This document shows, one piece after another, positions 1 through 8,186 of a DNA stretch of 64,000 nucleotides. The stretch comes from Aquamicrobium aerolatum DSM 21857 (GTDB taxonomy: Bacteria; Pseudomonadota; Alphaproteobacteria; Rhizobiales; Rhizobiaceae): NCBI RefSeq assembly GCF_900113935.1, contig NZ_FORF01000014.1, forward strand, positions 41,857 through 105,856. The letters run 5' to 3'. Numbering within the stretch: position 1 is the first letter of the stretch; each line of letters starts with the position of its first letter. Under the pieces are notes generated by a model that did not search any database, was not told the DNA's origin, and saw only the letters and a list, made by a program, of their open reading frames with translations. Position numbers and translations under genes: made by a program.

Positions 1-198
1 GTTCTCAACGACGACCTGCTGGCCCAGATCCTGCCCCATCGCCTGCGCGACAAGGCGGGTGACCGTATCAGTCGGGCCGCCCGCCGAGAAAGGCACGACG
101 ATGGTGATGGGCTGTGTTGGAAATGACTGCGCACTGGCGCTTTGCGATGCAAAGGCGAGCGCTGTCCCGAGCCCCAATGCCGTGATCATCTTCTTCAT
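1..198 (-). CDS. Bug/TctC-family tripartite tricarboxylate transporter substrate-binding protein (5' part only)
   Basis: The first 66 codons of a minus-strand gene that runs off the left edge. The product begins with a typical signal peptide (basic MKK, hydrophobic core, cleavage likely after ASAQ) followed by PITIVVPFSAGGPTDTVTR, the hallmark start of mature Bug/TctC periplasmic binding proteins. These capture carboxylates or other small organic acids for TctAB-type secondary transporters. A strong ribosome-binding site (GGAGGG) lies 6 bases before the ATG. The gene heads away from a DctB/DctD-like two-component system encoded just upstream on the same strand, so that system may sense and regulate this transporter (inference). 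The substrate cannot be told, and the rest of the operon is outside the window. Confidence 0.88.
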   Translation of the reverse strand, partial: MKKMITALGLGTALAFASQSASAQSFPTQPITIVVPFSAGGPTDTVTRLVAQAMGQDLGQQVVVEN

Positions 199-312
199 TT
201 GCTTCCCTCCCGTGGATTGGTTCTTTTGATCGACGGCTCTTGCGTCGTTGGGGATGATTAGGGAGCAGGGAAGGCGGGTTTTTCAACGAAATGCGCCGTG
301 GAAACCAAACAA

Positions 313-325
313 TGTTACCGCAACA
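313..325. promoter_or_regulatory. Imperfect dyad TGTTACCGCAACA, possible operator
   Basis: A 13-base near-palindrome (TGTTAC/GCAACA around a central C) lies in the 195-base gap between the response-regulator gene and the TctC-like gene, about 115 bases before the latter's ATG. Its position fits an upstream activator site. There is only one copy and no convincing sigma-54 -24/-12 element, so this is a weak call. Confidence 0.2.
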
Positions 326-393
326 GTTGAAAAATGGGTGGAATTCGTAACGCCAGCCGCGGATGATGTGTCAATCTTCACACATCGCTGACC

Positions 394-1758
394 TCATTCG
401 GAGCGGTCTGGCTTGTCGCCCGCGGTGAGTGCGTGTTTGTCGAGGGCGTAGCGCTGCATCTTTTCGTAAAGTGTCTTTCGTGAAATGCCGAGCATCTCAT
501 AGACGGGTTTCAGGCTGCCGCCATGGGCTTGGAGCGCGCTTGCGATGATTGCCCGTTCGAAACGGGCAACCTGGTCCGCCAGTTTGTCTGACGAGTTCCC
601 GGTCGCAGTCGGGTCGAGCGTGCCGATGCCCAGCCCCAAAAGGTAGCGGTCAGCAGCGTTGCGCAGTTCGCGTACATTTCCGGGCCAGTCGTGCTGGGCG
701 AGGGTTTCCAGCAGTTTTGCCGGCACGTCGATCATGTCACGCCGATGCCGTCCCGCCGCTTCTCTGACCAGTTGCAGGAACAGGATCGGGACGTCTTCTC
801 GTCGTTCAGCAAGTTGTGGCACGCGCAGCGTTACCACATTGAGGCGATAGAGCAGATCAGCGCGAAAGCGCCCCGCATTGACCTCTTCCTCCAGTTCGAC
901 CTTGCTCGTGGCGATGAAGCGCACGTCGAGCGGGATCGGTTCGTTCGAGCCGAGCCGAACGATGACGCGTTCCTGAATGACGCGCAGAAGCTTGGCCTGA
1001 AGGTCAGCAGGCATCGAGCCGATTTCGTCGAGCAGGACCGTGCCGCCGCGAGCGTGTTCGAACTTGCCATAGCGGGTTCTCAAGGCACCTGGAAAGGCGC
1101 CGGCTTCGTGTCCGAACAATTCACTTTCGATCAGGTTTTCCGGCAGGGCCGCGCAGTTGATCGCCACCAGAGGCCGGTCGGCGCGGCCGCTGATGTCATG
1201 GATCGCGCGCGCGACCACTTCCTTGCCCACCCCGGTGTCGCCGACGATGAGGATATCAGCGTCTGTGGGTGCAACGGCTCGCAGCCTGAAGCGCAAATCG
1301 ATCATCGCCGATGAGCGGCCCGGCAGGCGGGTTTCGATATCGTCGGGATGACCGGCTGCAGCGCGCAGCAACCGGTTCTCAAGCACCAGACTGCGGCGGT
1401 CCAACCCGCGTCTGACGATGTCGGTCAGGTGCTGGGTGGCGAATGGCTTTTCGAGAAAGTCATAGGCACCGGCGCGGATCGCACGCACCGCAAGTTGAAC
1501 GTCGCCGTGGCCGGTGACAAGGATTACAGGGATGTCGGCATCGATGTCGTGGATACGGGACAGGAGTGTCATCCCGTCGAGGCCGGGCATCCGGATATCG
1601 CTGACCACCACGCCGCGAAATCCGGGTGTGATGTAGTCGAGCGCCTGTTCCGCGCTCGCGAACTCGTGGACAGTCAAACCGGCAAGTTCCAGTGCCTGAG
1701 CGGTTGAGTGACGGATGTCCTCTTCGTCGTCGACGAGCAGTACGCTGGGCGATTTCAT
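394..1758 (-). CDS. DctD-like sigma-54-dependent response regulator
   Basis: 454 residues with three parts: a receiver domain (residues 1-115, phosphoacceptor Asp54 in VSDIRMPG), an AAA+ sigma-54 activator domain (Walker A GDTGVGKE at 173-180), and a C-terminal Fis-type helix-turn-helix (about 415-440). When phosphorylated it should remodel RpoN holoenzyme at distant promoters. The sigma-54 contact loop reads GAFPGA at 220-225 instead of the usual GAFTGA, a substitution that might alter the RpoN contact. Its ATG overlaps the stop of the sensor-kinase gene by four bases (ATGA), so the two are translationally coupled. The gene downstream on the strand encodes a TctC-type binding protein, not a DctA permease, so the C4-dicarboxylate specificity implied by the family name is unproven. 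Confidence 0.9.
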   Translation of the reverse strand: MKSPSVLLVDDEEDIRHSTAQALELAGLTVHEFASAEQALDYITPGFRGVVVSDIRMPGLDGMTLLSRIHDIDADIPVILVTGHGDVQLAVRAIRAGAYDFLEKPFATQHLTDIVRRGLDRRSLVLENRLLRAAAGHPDDIETRLPGRSSAMIDLRFRLRAVAPTDADILIVGDTGVGKEVVARAIHDISGRADRPLVAINCAALPENLIESELFGHEAGAFPGALRTRYGKFEHARGGTVLLDEIGSMPADLQAKLLRVIQERVIVRLGSNEPIPLDVRFIATSKVELEEEVNAGRFRADLLYRLNVVTLRVPQLAERREDVPILFLQLVREAAGRHRRDMIDVPAKLLETLAQHDWPGNVRELRNAADRYLLGLGIGTLDPTATGNSSDKLADQVARFERAIIASALQAHGGSLKPVYEMLGISRKTLYEKMQRYALDKHALTAGDKPDRSE

Positions 1759-3608
1759 TGCGCCGCCTCCATCAGATCTGGCCGATCTGGCAACGCTTCC
1801 GCATCCAGTTCGACGGTGACGACGGCGCCACCTTCAGGGTGTTGTTCGACGGTGAGTGTTCCGCCGAAGTCCCTCACGATATTGTAAGAGATGGAAAGGC
1901 CGAGGCCGAGGCCTCGACCGACGCCCTTGGTGGAAAAGAACGGATCGAAAATGCGCTCTGCAATTGCGTCTGGCACGCCCGGACCATGATCGCGGACGGC
2001 AATTGCAATCCGCTCACCGGTCCGTGTCGCGTTCAGCTCAATTCGCCGATCGTCCAGCCCCTCCACTGCATCGGCCGCGTTGGAGAGAATGTTGACCAGC
2101 ACTTGCTGCAGCCGGACCGATCCTGCACGCACGGCGAGGGGCGCCTCGCCAAGATTGACCAGAAGTTCCGCCTTTGCCGCCTGAAGACGCCAAGCGATGA
2201 TCTCCAGCGTGTCGGCTACCACGCTGTCAAGCAAGACCGGCCCCAGCTTCTGGTTTGGTTTGCGCGCAAAATTGCGCAGGTGACGGCTGATCGACGCCAT
2301 CCGCTCGACGAGCGATGAGATGCGGCTGATATTGTCGCGCGCCTCCTCTACCCGTGCGCGGTCAATCAAAATGGCTGCATTGTCGGCATAGGCGCGCACG
2401 GCTGCCAGAGGCTGGTTGAACTCGTGCGACAATGCGGCCGACATTTGGCCCAAAGCTGCCAGCTTTCCGGCCTGAACCAGGTCGGATTGGGTCTTTCGCA
2501 GTGCGCGTTCTGTCATTTCGCGCTCGGAAATTTCCTCTTTCAGCAAGGCGTTGACCGCGGCAAGGTCTGCGGTGCGCTCCTCGACGCGGCGTTCGAGCAA
2601 TTCTTGTGCCTCGCGCTGGACCTGCAGCCGTTCGGCAAGCTGACCTCGTCGCTGCAGCCAGACAGCGGCAGCCATCATGCCAAGCCCGACAAGCAATACC
2701 AGCGAGGTGACCATTGTTAATGCCTGCGCGCGTGCTGAAGCCGTGTCGAGCAGCACCTTGACCGTCCAGTTCGCCTCCGGCATCGCCTCGGTCACGGTCA
2801 AATATTCGCGTGCGCCGCCGGGATCGGGAACCTTGATCAAATCATGCCCCTGGTCGGTGACAGCGCGGTTTATGCGCAGTTCGCGCAAGGGAGCATCGGC
2901 ATAGCGACGCGTCAGCTCTGTGCGTGCAATCCTTTCATGTGTCAGCGGATTGATGGCCGTGAAGAGCCAGTCCCGACGCCCGGTCATGAAAATGATGCCT
3001 TCAGGATCCGTAACGACAATTTCGTATTCGCGGCTGCTCCACGTATGCTCGATGGAATCGATATCCATCTTGAACACGACCACACCCTTGATCTCGGGGC
3101 CAACTCGAATTGGCGCGCCGAAATAGTAGCCGCGTTTCAGAGAGGTGGTGCCAAGAGCAAAGAAGCGGCCCTGACCGCCGCTTAAAGCATCCTGAAAATA
3201 GGGGCGGTAACTGAAATTCTGACCGACGAAAGGCGCTTCCTGATCATAGTTTGACGCGGCTATCGTCATGCCATCGGGGAGCATCACATAGATGTCCGAT
3301 GCCGCCAGCAGCTGATTGATTGCTTTGAGGTAGCGATTGATCGTGTCAACTCGGTCGGGATCATGCGGGTTGACGATGAGATCCTTGATCGCCTCGTGAT
3401 CGGCGACCAGTTCCGGAAGGTTCTCATATCGTGCCAGCTGGCCGCGCAATGCCGTGACTGCGAGGCCCAGCGTGTTCGCGCCCCGCGCTTCCGCCTGATC
3501 CAAATAGTAGGTGGTCATGACGCGCATGCCGGCAACGCCCGTGAGGGCGCAAAGCACGATGGCGATCACGCCAAGCGCGATCGTGTGTCGGCGGCCGAGC
3601 CATTTCAT
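1755..3608 (-). CDS. DctB-like membrane sensor histidine kinase
   Basis: 617 residues. A first transmembrane helix (about 8-30) is followed by a periplasmic double-Cache-like sensor region (about 31-295), a second helix (about 297-318), a coiled coil (about 325-375), then the kinase core. The H-box is ALSHEFNQPLAAV with His395. The N-box (NILSNAADA) and the glycine-rich GRGLGLGLSISYNIV follow. This is the layout of DctB, which senses C4-dicarboxylates in the periplasm and phosphorylates DctD. It is four-base coupled to the response regulator. The ligand here is unknown; the linked TctC gene suggests an organic acid. Confidence 0.9.
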   Translation of the reverse strand: MKWLGRRHTIALGVIAIVLCALTGVAGMRVMTTYYLDQAEARGANTLGLAVTALRGQLARYENLPELVADHEAIKDLIVNPHDPDRVDTINRYLKAINQLLAASDIYVMLPDGMTIAASNYDQEAPFVGQNFSYRPYFQDALSGGQGRFFALGTTSLKRGYYFGAPIRVGPEIKGVVVFKMDIDSIEHTWSSREYEIVVTDPEGIIFMTGRRDWLFTAINPLTHERIARTELTRRYADAPLRELRINRAVTDQGHDLIKVPDPGGAREYLTVTEAMPEANWTVKVLLDTASARAQALTMVTSLVLLVGLGMMAAAVWLQRRGQLAERLQVQREAQELLERRVEERTADLAAVNALLKEEISEREMTERALRKTQSDLVQAGKLAALGQMSAALSHEFNQPLAAVRAYADNAAILIDRARVEEARDNISRISSLVERMASISRHLRNFARKPNQKLGPVLLDSVVADTLEIIAWRLQAAKAELLVNLGEAPLAVRAGSVRLQQVLVNILSNAADAVEGLDDRRIELNATRTGERIAIAVRDHGPGVPDAIAERIFDPFFSTKGVGRGLGLGLSISYNIVRDFGGTLTVEQHPEGGAVVTVELDAEALPDRPDLMEAAQ

Positions 3609-3721
3609 GCGCGCGCTGTCTGCCCTCCCAGTCAGAGGGCAAGTATAAGCAGGGTGCCCTCCAGATGTCGAATGGCTGGCCTAAAGCATGGCGCGTCCTT
3701 CCAGATTCGTTGGGATCGGCG

Positions 3722-4018
3722 CTAGCGCATCCAGACATCGTCCCAGGCTGGACTCATGCGCTTGAATTCGTCAGCCACATACCAGCAAGTTGGCGTAATG
3801 CGTGCCTGGGCTTGCCTGGCATCGGTGATCAACCGCTCGACGAGCCGTTCGGCGATGTCGCCGCCACGCCAGGGCAGCGGCACAAAGGTGTGATCGGCGA
3901 TCCAGTGGGTGTCCGACACGCGCACATAGGTCCGGCGCGCATCCTCGTCTTCAGAAAAGCGGACGAAATAACGTCCGCCCTTTGGCGTCGTTTCGAATTC
4001 GATCGGAAGCTCGCTCAT
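3722..4018 (-). CDS. Small GNAT-fold protein (YjdJ-like)
   Basis: 98 residues. It is homologous to the product of the gene immediately upstream: both share a short beta-rich N-terminus, a His-Thr-x-Val-Pro stretch and a helix before a Pro-x-Cys strand, as in single-domain YjdJ-type GNAT proteins. The acetyl-CoA-binding segment reads VPLPWRGGDIAERLVERL, less like the classical RGxGxA/G than its neighbour's, so acetyltransferase activity is doubtful. The chosen ATG overlaps the stop of the upstream copy (ATGA), which argues for co-translation and against a longer start. The substrate is unknown. Confidence 0.7.
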   Translation of the reverse strand: MSELPIEFETTPKGGRYFVRFSEDEDARRTYVRVSDTHWIADHTFVPLPWRGGDIAERLVERLITDARQAQARITPTCWYVADEFKRMSPAWDDVWMR

Positions 4019-4311
4019 GATTTCAGCACGTCCGCCCATTCAGCGTGGCGGCGAAATTGAGCGGCTGCGAAAGGACAAAGAGGAATGATCTTCTTGCCGG
4101 CAGCGCGCGCATCCTCGACGGCGCGGGCAACCAGCATGGCCCCGACGCCTTGGCCGCGAAACACGTCAGGAACGCCTGTATGATCTATGATGATCTGGCT
4201 TTCGCCAACTTTGCTGAACGTCATCTCCGCTTCCGCTCCGTCCGGTCCCTTGACCACGTAGCGGCCCTTTGAGCCCTGTTCTTCAAGGTTGATCACGATA
4301 TTTTCGCTCAT
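4015..4311 (-). CDS. GNAT-family N-acetyltransferase, YjdJ type
   Basis: 98 residues starting MSENIVINLEEQ. It contains VPDVFRGQGVGAMLVARAVEDA, a good match to the GNAT motif A (R/Q-x-x-G-x-G/A) that binds the pyrophosphate of acetyl-CoA, then IIPLCPFAAAQFRRH typical of the short YjdJ/Gtn10-like family. The start was chosen because of the family length and because longer forms lack homologous residues. It is followed directly by a diverged paralogue and preceded by an esterase gene, so the three probably form one operon. The substrate is unknown. Confidence 0.8.
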   Translation of the reverse strand: MSENIVINLEEQGSKGRYVVKGPDGAEAEMTFSKVGESQIIIDHTGVPDVFRGQGVGAMLVARAVEDARAAGKKIIPLCPFAAAQFRRHAEWADVLKS

Positions 4312-4321
4312 CTTGTCCTCT

Positions 4322-4936
4322 TCAGTCACGCCATGCGGAAAGAAATGCCTCGGTGGCAACAATTTCGCCCTGGCGAATTTCGTGGCCGCCATCATGCCAG
4401 AATGTTTCGACTGTCGCGCCCAGTTTGCGCAACTTCTGTTCCAGAGCGAGTGTCTGGGGCTGGGGACAGATCGGGTCGCGCCGGCCCGCCGTCACCAGCA
4501 CTTTGGTGTCACGCAGATGCCCATCGACGCGTGGTTCGAATGGGATCAGCGGATGCATGAGCACCGCTGCATCAAACAGGTCCGGTTCAGCAAACAGCAC
4601 GGAAGTCAGGATGTTGGCGCCGTTCGAGTACCCAAGGCCGATGACCGAGGAAGGACTTTTGTCTGAAACATGGGCGTTTATGAAGCCGGCCATCTTGGCA
4701 GTGCCGCGCGCCAGGTCGTCCATGTCGTAAACACCCTCGCTCGTGCGTCGGAAATAACGCGCCGCGCCATGTTCCGACACGTCGCCGCGCGGTGCAACGA
4801 TGGTGGCCTCCGGCATCAGGTCACGGCCGAGCCCCAGAAACTGGTTTTCATCACCCCCGGTGCCGTGGAACACGAATAACAGGGGGCCGCCACTTTTGCC
4901 GGCAGCCGTCTTGTGCATGTAGCTGTCGATGGTCAT
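4322..4936 (-). CDS. Alpha/beta hydrolase, MhqD-like carboxylesterase/phospholipase family
   Basis: 204 residues. An FVFHGTGGDENQF oxyanion-hole strand is followed by the nucleophile elbow GLGYSNGAN (Ser in GYSNG), a late Asp (RRDPICP) and His (WHDGGHEI), completing a Ser-Asp-His triad. This is the dienelactone-hydrolase-like carboxylesterase family that includes MhqD of Bacillus. It begins three bases after the stop of a ring-cleaving dioxygenase of the MhqO type; the two act together on quinone or hydroquinone stress in Firmicutes. That role here is inferred from the pairing. Confidence 0.8.
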   Translation of the reverse strand: MTIDSYMHKTAAGKSGGPLLFVFHGTGGDENQFLGLGRDLMPEATIVAPRGDVSEHGAARYFRRTSEGVYDMDDLARGTAKMAGFINAHVSDKSPSSVIGLGYSNGANILTSVLFAEPDLFDAAVLMHPLIPFEPRVDGHLRDTKVLVTAGRRDPICPQPQTLALEQKLRKLGATVETFWHDGGHEIRQGEIVATEAFLSAWRD

Positions 4937-4939
4937 CGA

Positions 4940-5876
4940 TCAGTCTCCGAGAGGTTGCAGGTTCTGCTCCAGCCATGGCCGCAGGTGCTCATGTTGGGTC
5001 GGCAGCTTGAGTGCCTCACCCAGATGTGCGGTATCCTCGTCGCGGTCGAAACCGGGCTCGTTGGTCGCTACCTCGAACAATACACCACCCGGTGTGCGGA
5101 AATAGATCGCCCAGAAGTAATCGCGGTCGATCACCGGTGTCACATGATAGCCGGTATCCTTCAGCGCCTTGCGCACTTCGAGTTGGGCGGCGCGATTCTC
5201 GACTGCAAATGCAACATGGTGTACCGAGCCAGCGCCCTGTCGCGTATGTGCGACCATCGGCAAGGTCTCCAGATCGATGATGTCCGCACCGTTGCCGCCC
5301 TTTACCGCAAAGCGGCGAACTTTGCCCGCCTTCTCGATCTCTTCATAGTTCATGAATTTGAGAAGCTCCGCGGTGGGTGGCGCCACTGTCCTGCAGGCGC
5401 ATCGACACCGAGTGGAAGCCGCGAATTGCGTCATCCGCGTTGACGCCGCCGCCCGTCCACGGTGCGCGCTGATCTTCGCGGCTTTCGACAAGCGCGAAGG
5501 CCTCGCCATCAGGGCCCTGGAAGGTCAGCCGGGGTTCACCGAAAGAGGTGGTGCGCTGCAAGTCGGTGATGCCTTGTCCGGTAAGGTGCTGCTGCCAGAA
5601 ATCAAGAGCGCCATGGGGTACTGCAAAGGAAGTCGTGCCAACCTCGCCGGTACCCTGACGACCGCGCGCCGCGTTGGGGAACGGAAAATAGGTCATCACC
5701 GAGCCCGGCGTGCCAAATTCGTCCGCATAGTAGAGATGATAGACGTCCGGCGCATCGAAATTGACCGTCTTCTTCACCCTGCGCAAACCCAGCTTGTGCG
5801 TGAAGAACGCATTGTTCTCGGCAGCGTCGCGCGCCATCGATGTGACGTGATGCAGACCTTTGATCTGTGTAAGCAT
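4940..5876 (-). pseudogene. Ring-cleaving (VOC/MhqO-type) dioxygenase, single-base frameshift
   Basis: Two overlapping minus-strand frames together encode a full-length (about 311-residue) glyoxalase/bleomycin-resistance-fold dioxygenase. The first part runs from MLTQIKGLHHVTSMARD (ATG at 5876, RBS GGAAGG) through RGFHSVSMRLQDSGAT. The second resumes with TAELLKFMNYEEI and ends LEQNLQPLGD. Removing one base in the GGG at about 5375-5377 (CCC on the coding strand) joins them as SGATTAELLKF. Metal ligands are present in both halves (GLHHVT; SVHHVAF; the VLFEVATN strand). Either the gene was recently inactivated or the read has an indel. Partner of the adjacent esterase gene. Confidence 0.82.
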
Positions 5877-6019
5877 GGCGATGCTTCCTTCCCGTTTCGC
5901 CGCATGAGTTGCGGCCTTCACAGACATATTTCGTGCAAAACGGTGAAATGGAAAGCGGCTCAAAGCGATAAGGATCGTTCTCTAATGGTGAACAATCGCC
6001 GCGCCGTTGTTCAAAATGA

Positions 6020-6046
6020 AAGGCCGACGTCGATGACGCCGGCCCT
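6020..6046 (-). terminator. Hairpin terminator after the PRC-barrel gene
   Basis: On the minus strand, about 20 bases past the stop, a stem AGGGCCGGCGTC / GACGTCGGCCTT with one mismatch and a short loop is followed by a T-rich run (TTTCATTTTG). Fits intrinsic termination. Confidence 0.5.
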
Positions 6047-6067
6047 CTCAGATCCGCCGCTGATGGA

Positions 6068-6973
6068 TCAGTTCGCGGGAACGATAATCAGCTGTTTGTC
6101 ACGATTTTCGACAAATGTGCTCTTGTCGTAGGCCGGCTGTGCTTCAAGCTGCTCCTTGGTGAAAGGAGTATAGAGATAGGTGTCACCATCTGCGTCAGTC
6201 ATGAATGTGAGATTTTCCATACCCACGGCGACCTTCTTTGACCCGATCCCGAGGAAGCCGCCAACATCCAGGACAACCGCCTCTACGGCCTTGCCATCCG
6301 CCCCCAGGATTACGTCGTCGATCTCTCCGACATTTTCATCTTTGGCTCCGTAAACGGTCGTGCCGATGAAATCGTCGGTGCTCATCCCGGCCAGCGGTGC
6401 TTCGGTCAGCGTTGATCGATCCACGATGACAGCGGTCTTGTCGTCTGCGCTTTCAGCTGGCGCAGCCGCTGCAGGTGCTGCGGTAGTGGCAGCGCCGATT
6501 TCTTCGGCTGTCGCGGGTTTGGTATTTCCAACCGCTGCATCAGCCGGCTGCGGGCTGTAGGCGGCCCTGTCGAACTCTGGGAGCGCTTCGAGCGCCTCGC
6601 GATTGGTCGGGATCACCAGCCATTGCGTGTTATCGCGCTGGACCCACTCGACCGCGTCATATTCCAGCGCGACATGTTTCTGGCCAAGGCCAAGAAACCC
6701 GCCCACTGCAACGACAACGCCTTCGACGTCACCGTCTTCACTGATGACGAGATCGGTCACGCTGCCAATGTTCTCGGCATCATCGGCGGAACTGCTGTAC
6801 ACTGTCTGACCAATGAGGTTGGAAGCCAGATGGCCCTCAGCGTGAATGACATTGGGAGCTGCCTGTTCAGTAGTGGTGGTCACAGGGGCAGGTGCTGATT
6901 GCGCATAGGCACCGGTCGTGCCAGCAGCGATAAAGGTTGCGATTGCGGTAGTCGCCAAGAGCTTGCGGATCAT
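6068..6973 (-). CDS. Exported protein with two PRC-barrel domains
   Basis: 301 residues from the ATG preceded by AAGGAGATAATAAC; a longer frame exists but would spoil the signal peptide. Signal peptide residues 1-25 (MIRKLLATTAIATF..., cleavage near GAYAQ). Two PRC-barrel repeats follow, at about 45-130 (LIGQTVYSSSADDAENIGSV... LGLGQKHVALEYD) and 205-285 (FIGTTVYGAKDENVGEIDDV... LGIGSKKVAVGME), joined by an Ala/Pro-rich linker. PRC-barrel proteins of this kind are common stress-induced envelope proteins in Rhizobiales; the molecular function is unknown. A perfect EcfG-type promoter lies 93 bases upstream, so it is very probably a general-stress-response gene. Confidence 0.88.
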   Translation of the reverse strand: MIRKLLATTAIATFIAAGTTGAYAQSAPAPVTTTTEQAAPNVIHAEGHLASNLIGQTVYSSSADDAENIGSVTDLVISEDGDVEGVVVAVGGFLGLGQKHVALEYDAVEWVQRDNTQWLVIPTNREALEALPEFDRAAYSPQPADAAVGNTKPATAEEIGAATTAAPAAAAPAESADDKTAVIVDRSTLTEAPLAGMSTDDFIGTTVYGAKDENVGEIDDVILGADGKAVEAVVLDVGGFLGIGSKKVAVGMENLTFMTDADGDTYLYTPFTKEQLEAQPAYDKSTFVENRDKQLIIVPAN

Positions 6974-7065
6974 GTTATTATCTCCTTGTGCAGGTTTCTT
7001 GCACGGTCGCGCCGACACCGAACTTTCGCAGGCGAGGCTGTTGGCGCGACCTTTGACATGGACAC

Positions 7066-7090
7066 AACGCCGCTATTCCAGTGAGGTTCC
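7066..7090 (-). promoter_or_regulatory. EcfG-type promoter for the PRC-barrel gene
   Basis: On the minus strand: GGAAC (7090-7086), a 16-base spacer, CGTT (7069-7066). This is an exact match to the alphaproteobacterial EcfG consensus GGAAC-N16/17-CGTT. It faces the PRC-barrel gene and is back to back with a second perfect copy on the other strand. Confidence 0.82.
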
Positions 7091-7149
7091 GTCTGCAGAG
7101 GCTTTCTCTGGCAGACCATGCGTCAGGTTGTGCTGGTAGTGAGCCGGCT

Positions 7150-7174
7150 GGAACGAAACTCCGACGCACACGTT
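7150..7174 (+). promoter_or_regulatory. EcfG-type promoter for the lipid kinase gene
   Basis: GGAAC (7150-7154), a 16-base spacer, CGTT (7171-7174): a perfect EcfG consensus 51 bases before the ATG of the diacylglycerol-kinase-like gene. Confidence 0.82.
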
Positions 7175-7224
7175 TTCGCGATTACTTGTCCCCCGCCCGT
7201 ATCCTTATCGCGGAGCACTGATTC

Positions 7225-8127
7225 ATGCGCTTTCACGTGATTTTGAACCGCGATGGAGGCTCGCTGCGGACAATCGACCTGGGGAGTTTTGCGCGCCGCA
7301 TCAGCGATTTTCTGTCGGCTGCCGGACATCAAGTAGATGTCGCGGTGGTGAGCGGAAGAGAGCTTGCCGAAGCGTTGGAGGCGGCGACGGTTGCAGAATG
7401 CGACGTGGTGATTGTCGGCGGCGGTGATGGCACCATTTCAACAGCCGCCACCAAGCTTCGAGGGACCGACAAGGCATTGGCGGTCCTGCCTGCCGGAACG
7501 ATGAACCTGTTTGCCCGTAGCCTGGCGATCCCGCTGGAGATGAATGAAGCCGTCGCATCGTTCGCGAATGGTGAAGTGCGGTCGGTCGATTTGGCCATCG
7601 CCGATGGGATAGTCTTTGTTCATCAGTTTTCGGTGGGCCTGCATGCGGAATTGATCCGGTTGCGCGAACGGCGAACCTACGCATCGCGGCTGGGAAAGAT
7701 CTGGGCTTCTTGCCGCGCCGGGATCGACGCGTTCATTCGCCCGCCGCGCTTTGCCGCAACGCTGCTGATCGATGGTGAGGAAGTGATGGTCAAAACGTCG
7801 GCCATTGGCATCACCAACAACGTGTTCGGAGAGGGGCGCATGCTGCCCTATGCTGACACGCTTACCGATGGGGTTCTTGGGGTCTACGTGACTCGTGCCC
7901 GGCGTCGGCGCGATATGGTGGCGACCGCGCTCAGACTTGCCCTTGGCCGATGGCGGGACAACCCGCATATCGATCTCTATAAGGCGCGCGAAGTCAAAGT
8001 GACCTTGTCGTCGAAACACGGCAAGCTTGGCTGCGCCATTGACGGTGAGCTTGTCCCACTGGCCAAAGAAACGACATTGCGCGTGTTGCCTGCTGCTTTG
8101 CGGGTTCTTGTTCCGCGCCCGCTCTGA
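7225..8127 (+). CDS. Diacylglycerol/lipid kinase family protein (YegS/DagK-like)
   Basis: 300 residues. The catalytic domain carries the signature VVIVGGGDGT (GGGDGT at 65-70) and VLPAGTMNLFARSL, both diagnostic of the DAGK/sphingosine-kinase/YegS superfamily that phosphorylates lipid hydroxyls with ATP. The C-terminal beta-rich domain includes INNVFGEGRMLPYADTLTDG, the usual GG.LPYA...DG element. ATG preceded by GGAG at a good distance. The gene has its own perfect EcfG promoter, so it is likely induced by general stress, perhaps for membrane lipid turnover (inference). The exact lipid substrate is unknown. Confidence 0.88.
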   Translation: MRFHVILNRDGGSLRTIDLGSFARRISDFLSAAGHQVDVAVVSGRELAEALEAATVAECDVVIVGGGDGTISTAATKLRGTDKALAVLPAGTMNLFARSLAIPLEMNEAVASFANGEVRSVDLAIADGIVFVHQFSVGLHAELIRLRERRTYASRLGKIWASCRAGIDAFIRPPRFAATLLIDGEEVMVKTSAIGITNNVFGEGRMLPYADTLTDGVLGVYVTRARRRRDMVATALRLALGRWRDNPHIDLYKAREVKVTLSSKHGKLGCAIDGELVPLAKETTLRVLPAALRVLVPRPL

Positions 8128-8186
8128 CGGTCTATTTGCGGACGATCTTATCGCAAAACCGGTCCGCCCTTTTGCAAGACATTGCG

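Noticed and set aside
292..307. Possible sigma-54 promoter before the TctC gene (TGG...GC spacing on the minus strand)
   Set aside because: GG and GC have the right spacing, but the -24 (TGGTTT) and -12 (GCGCA) elements are poor matches to TGGCAC/TTGCA.
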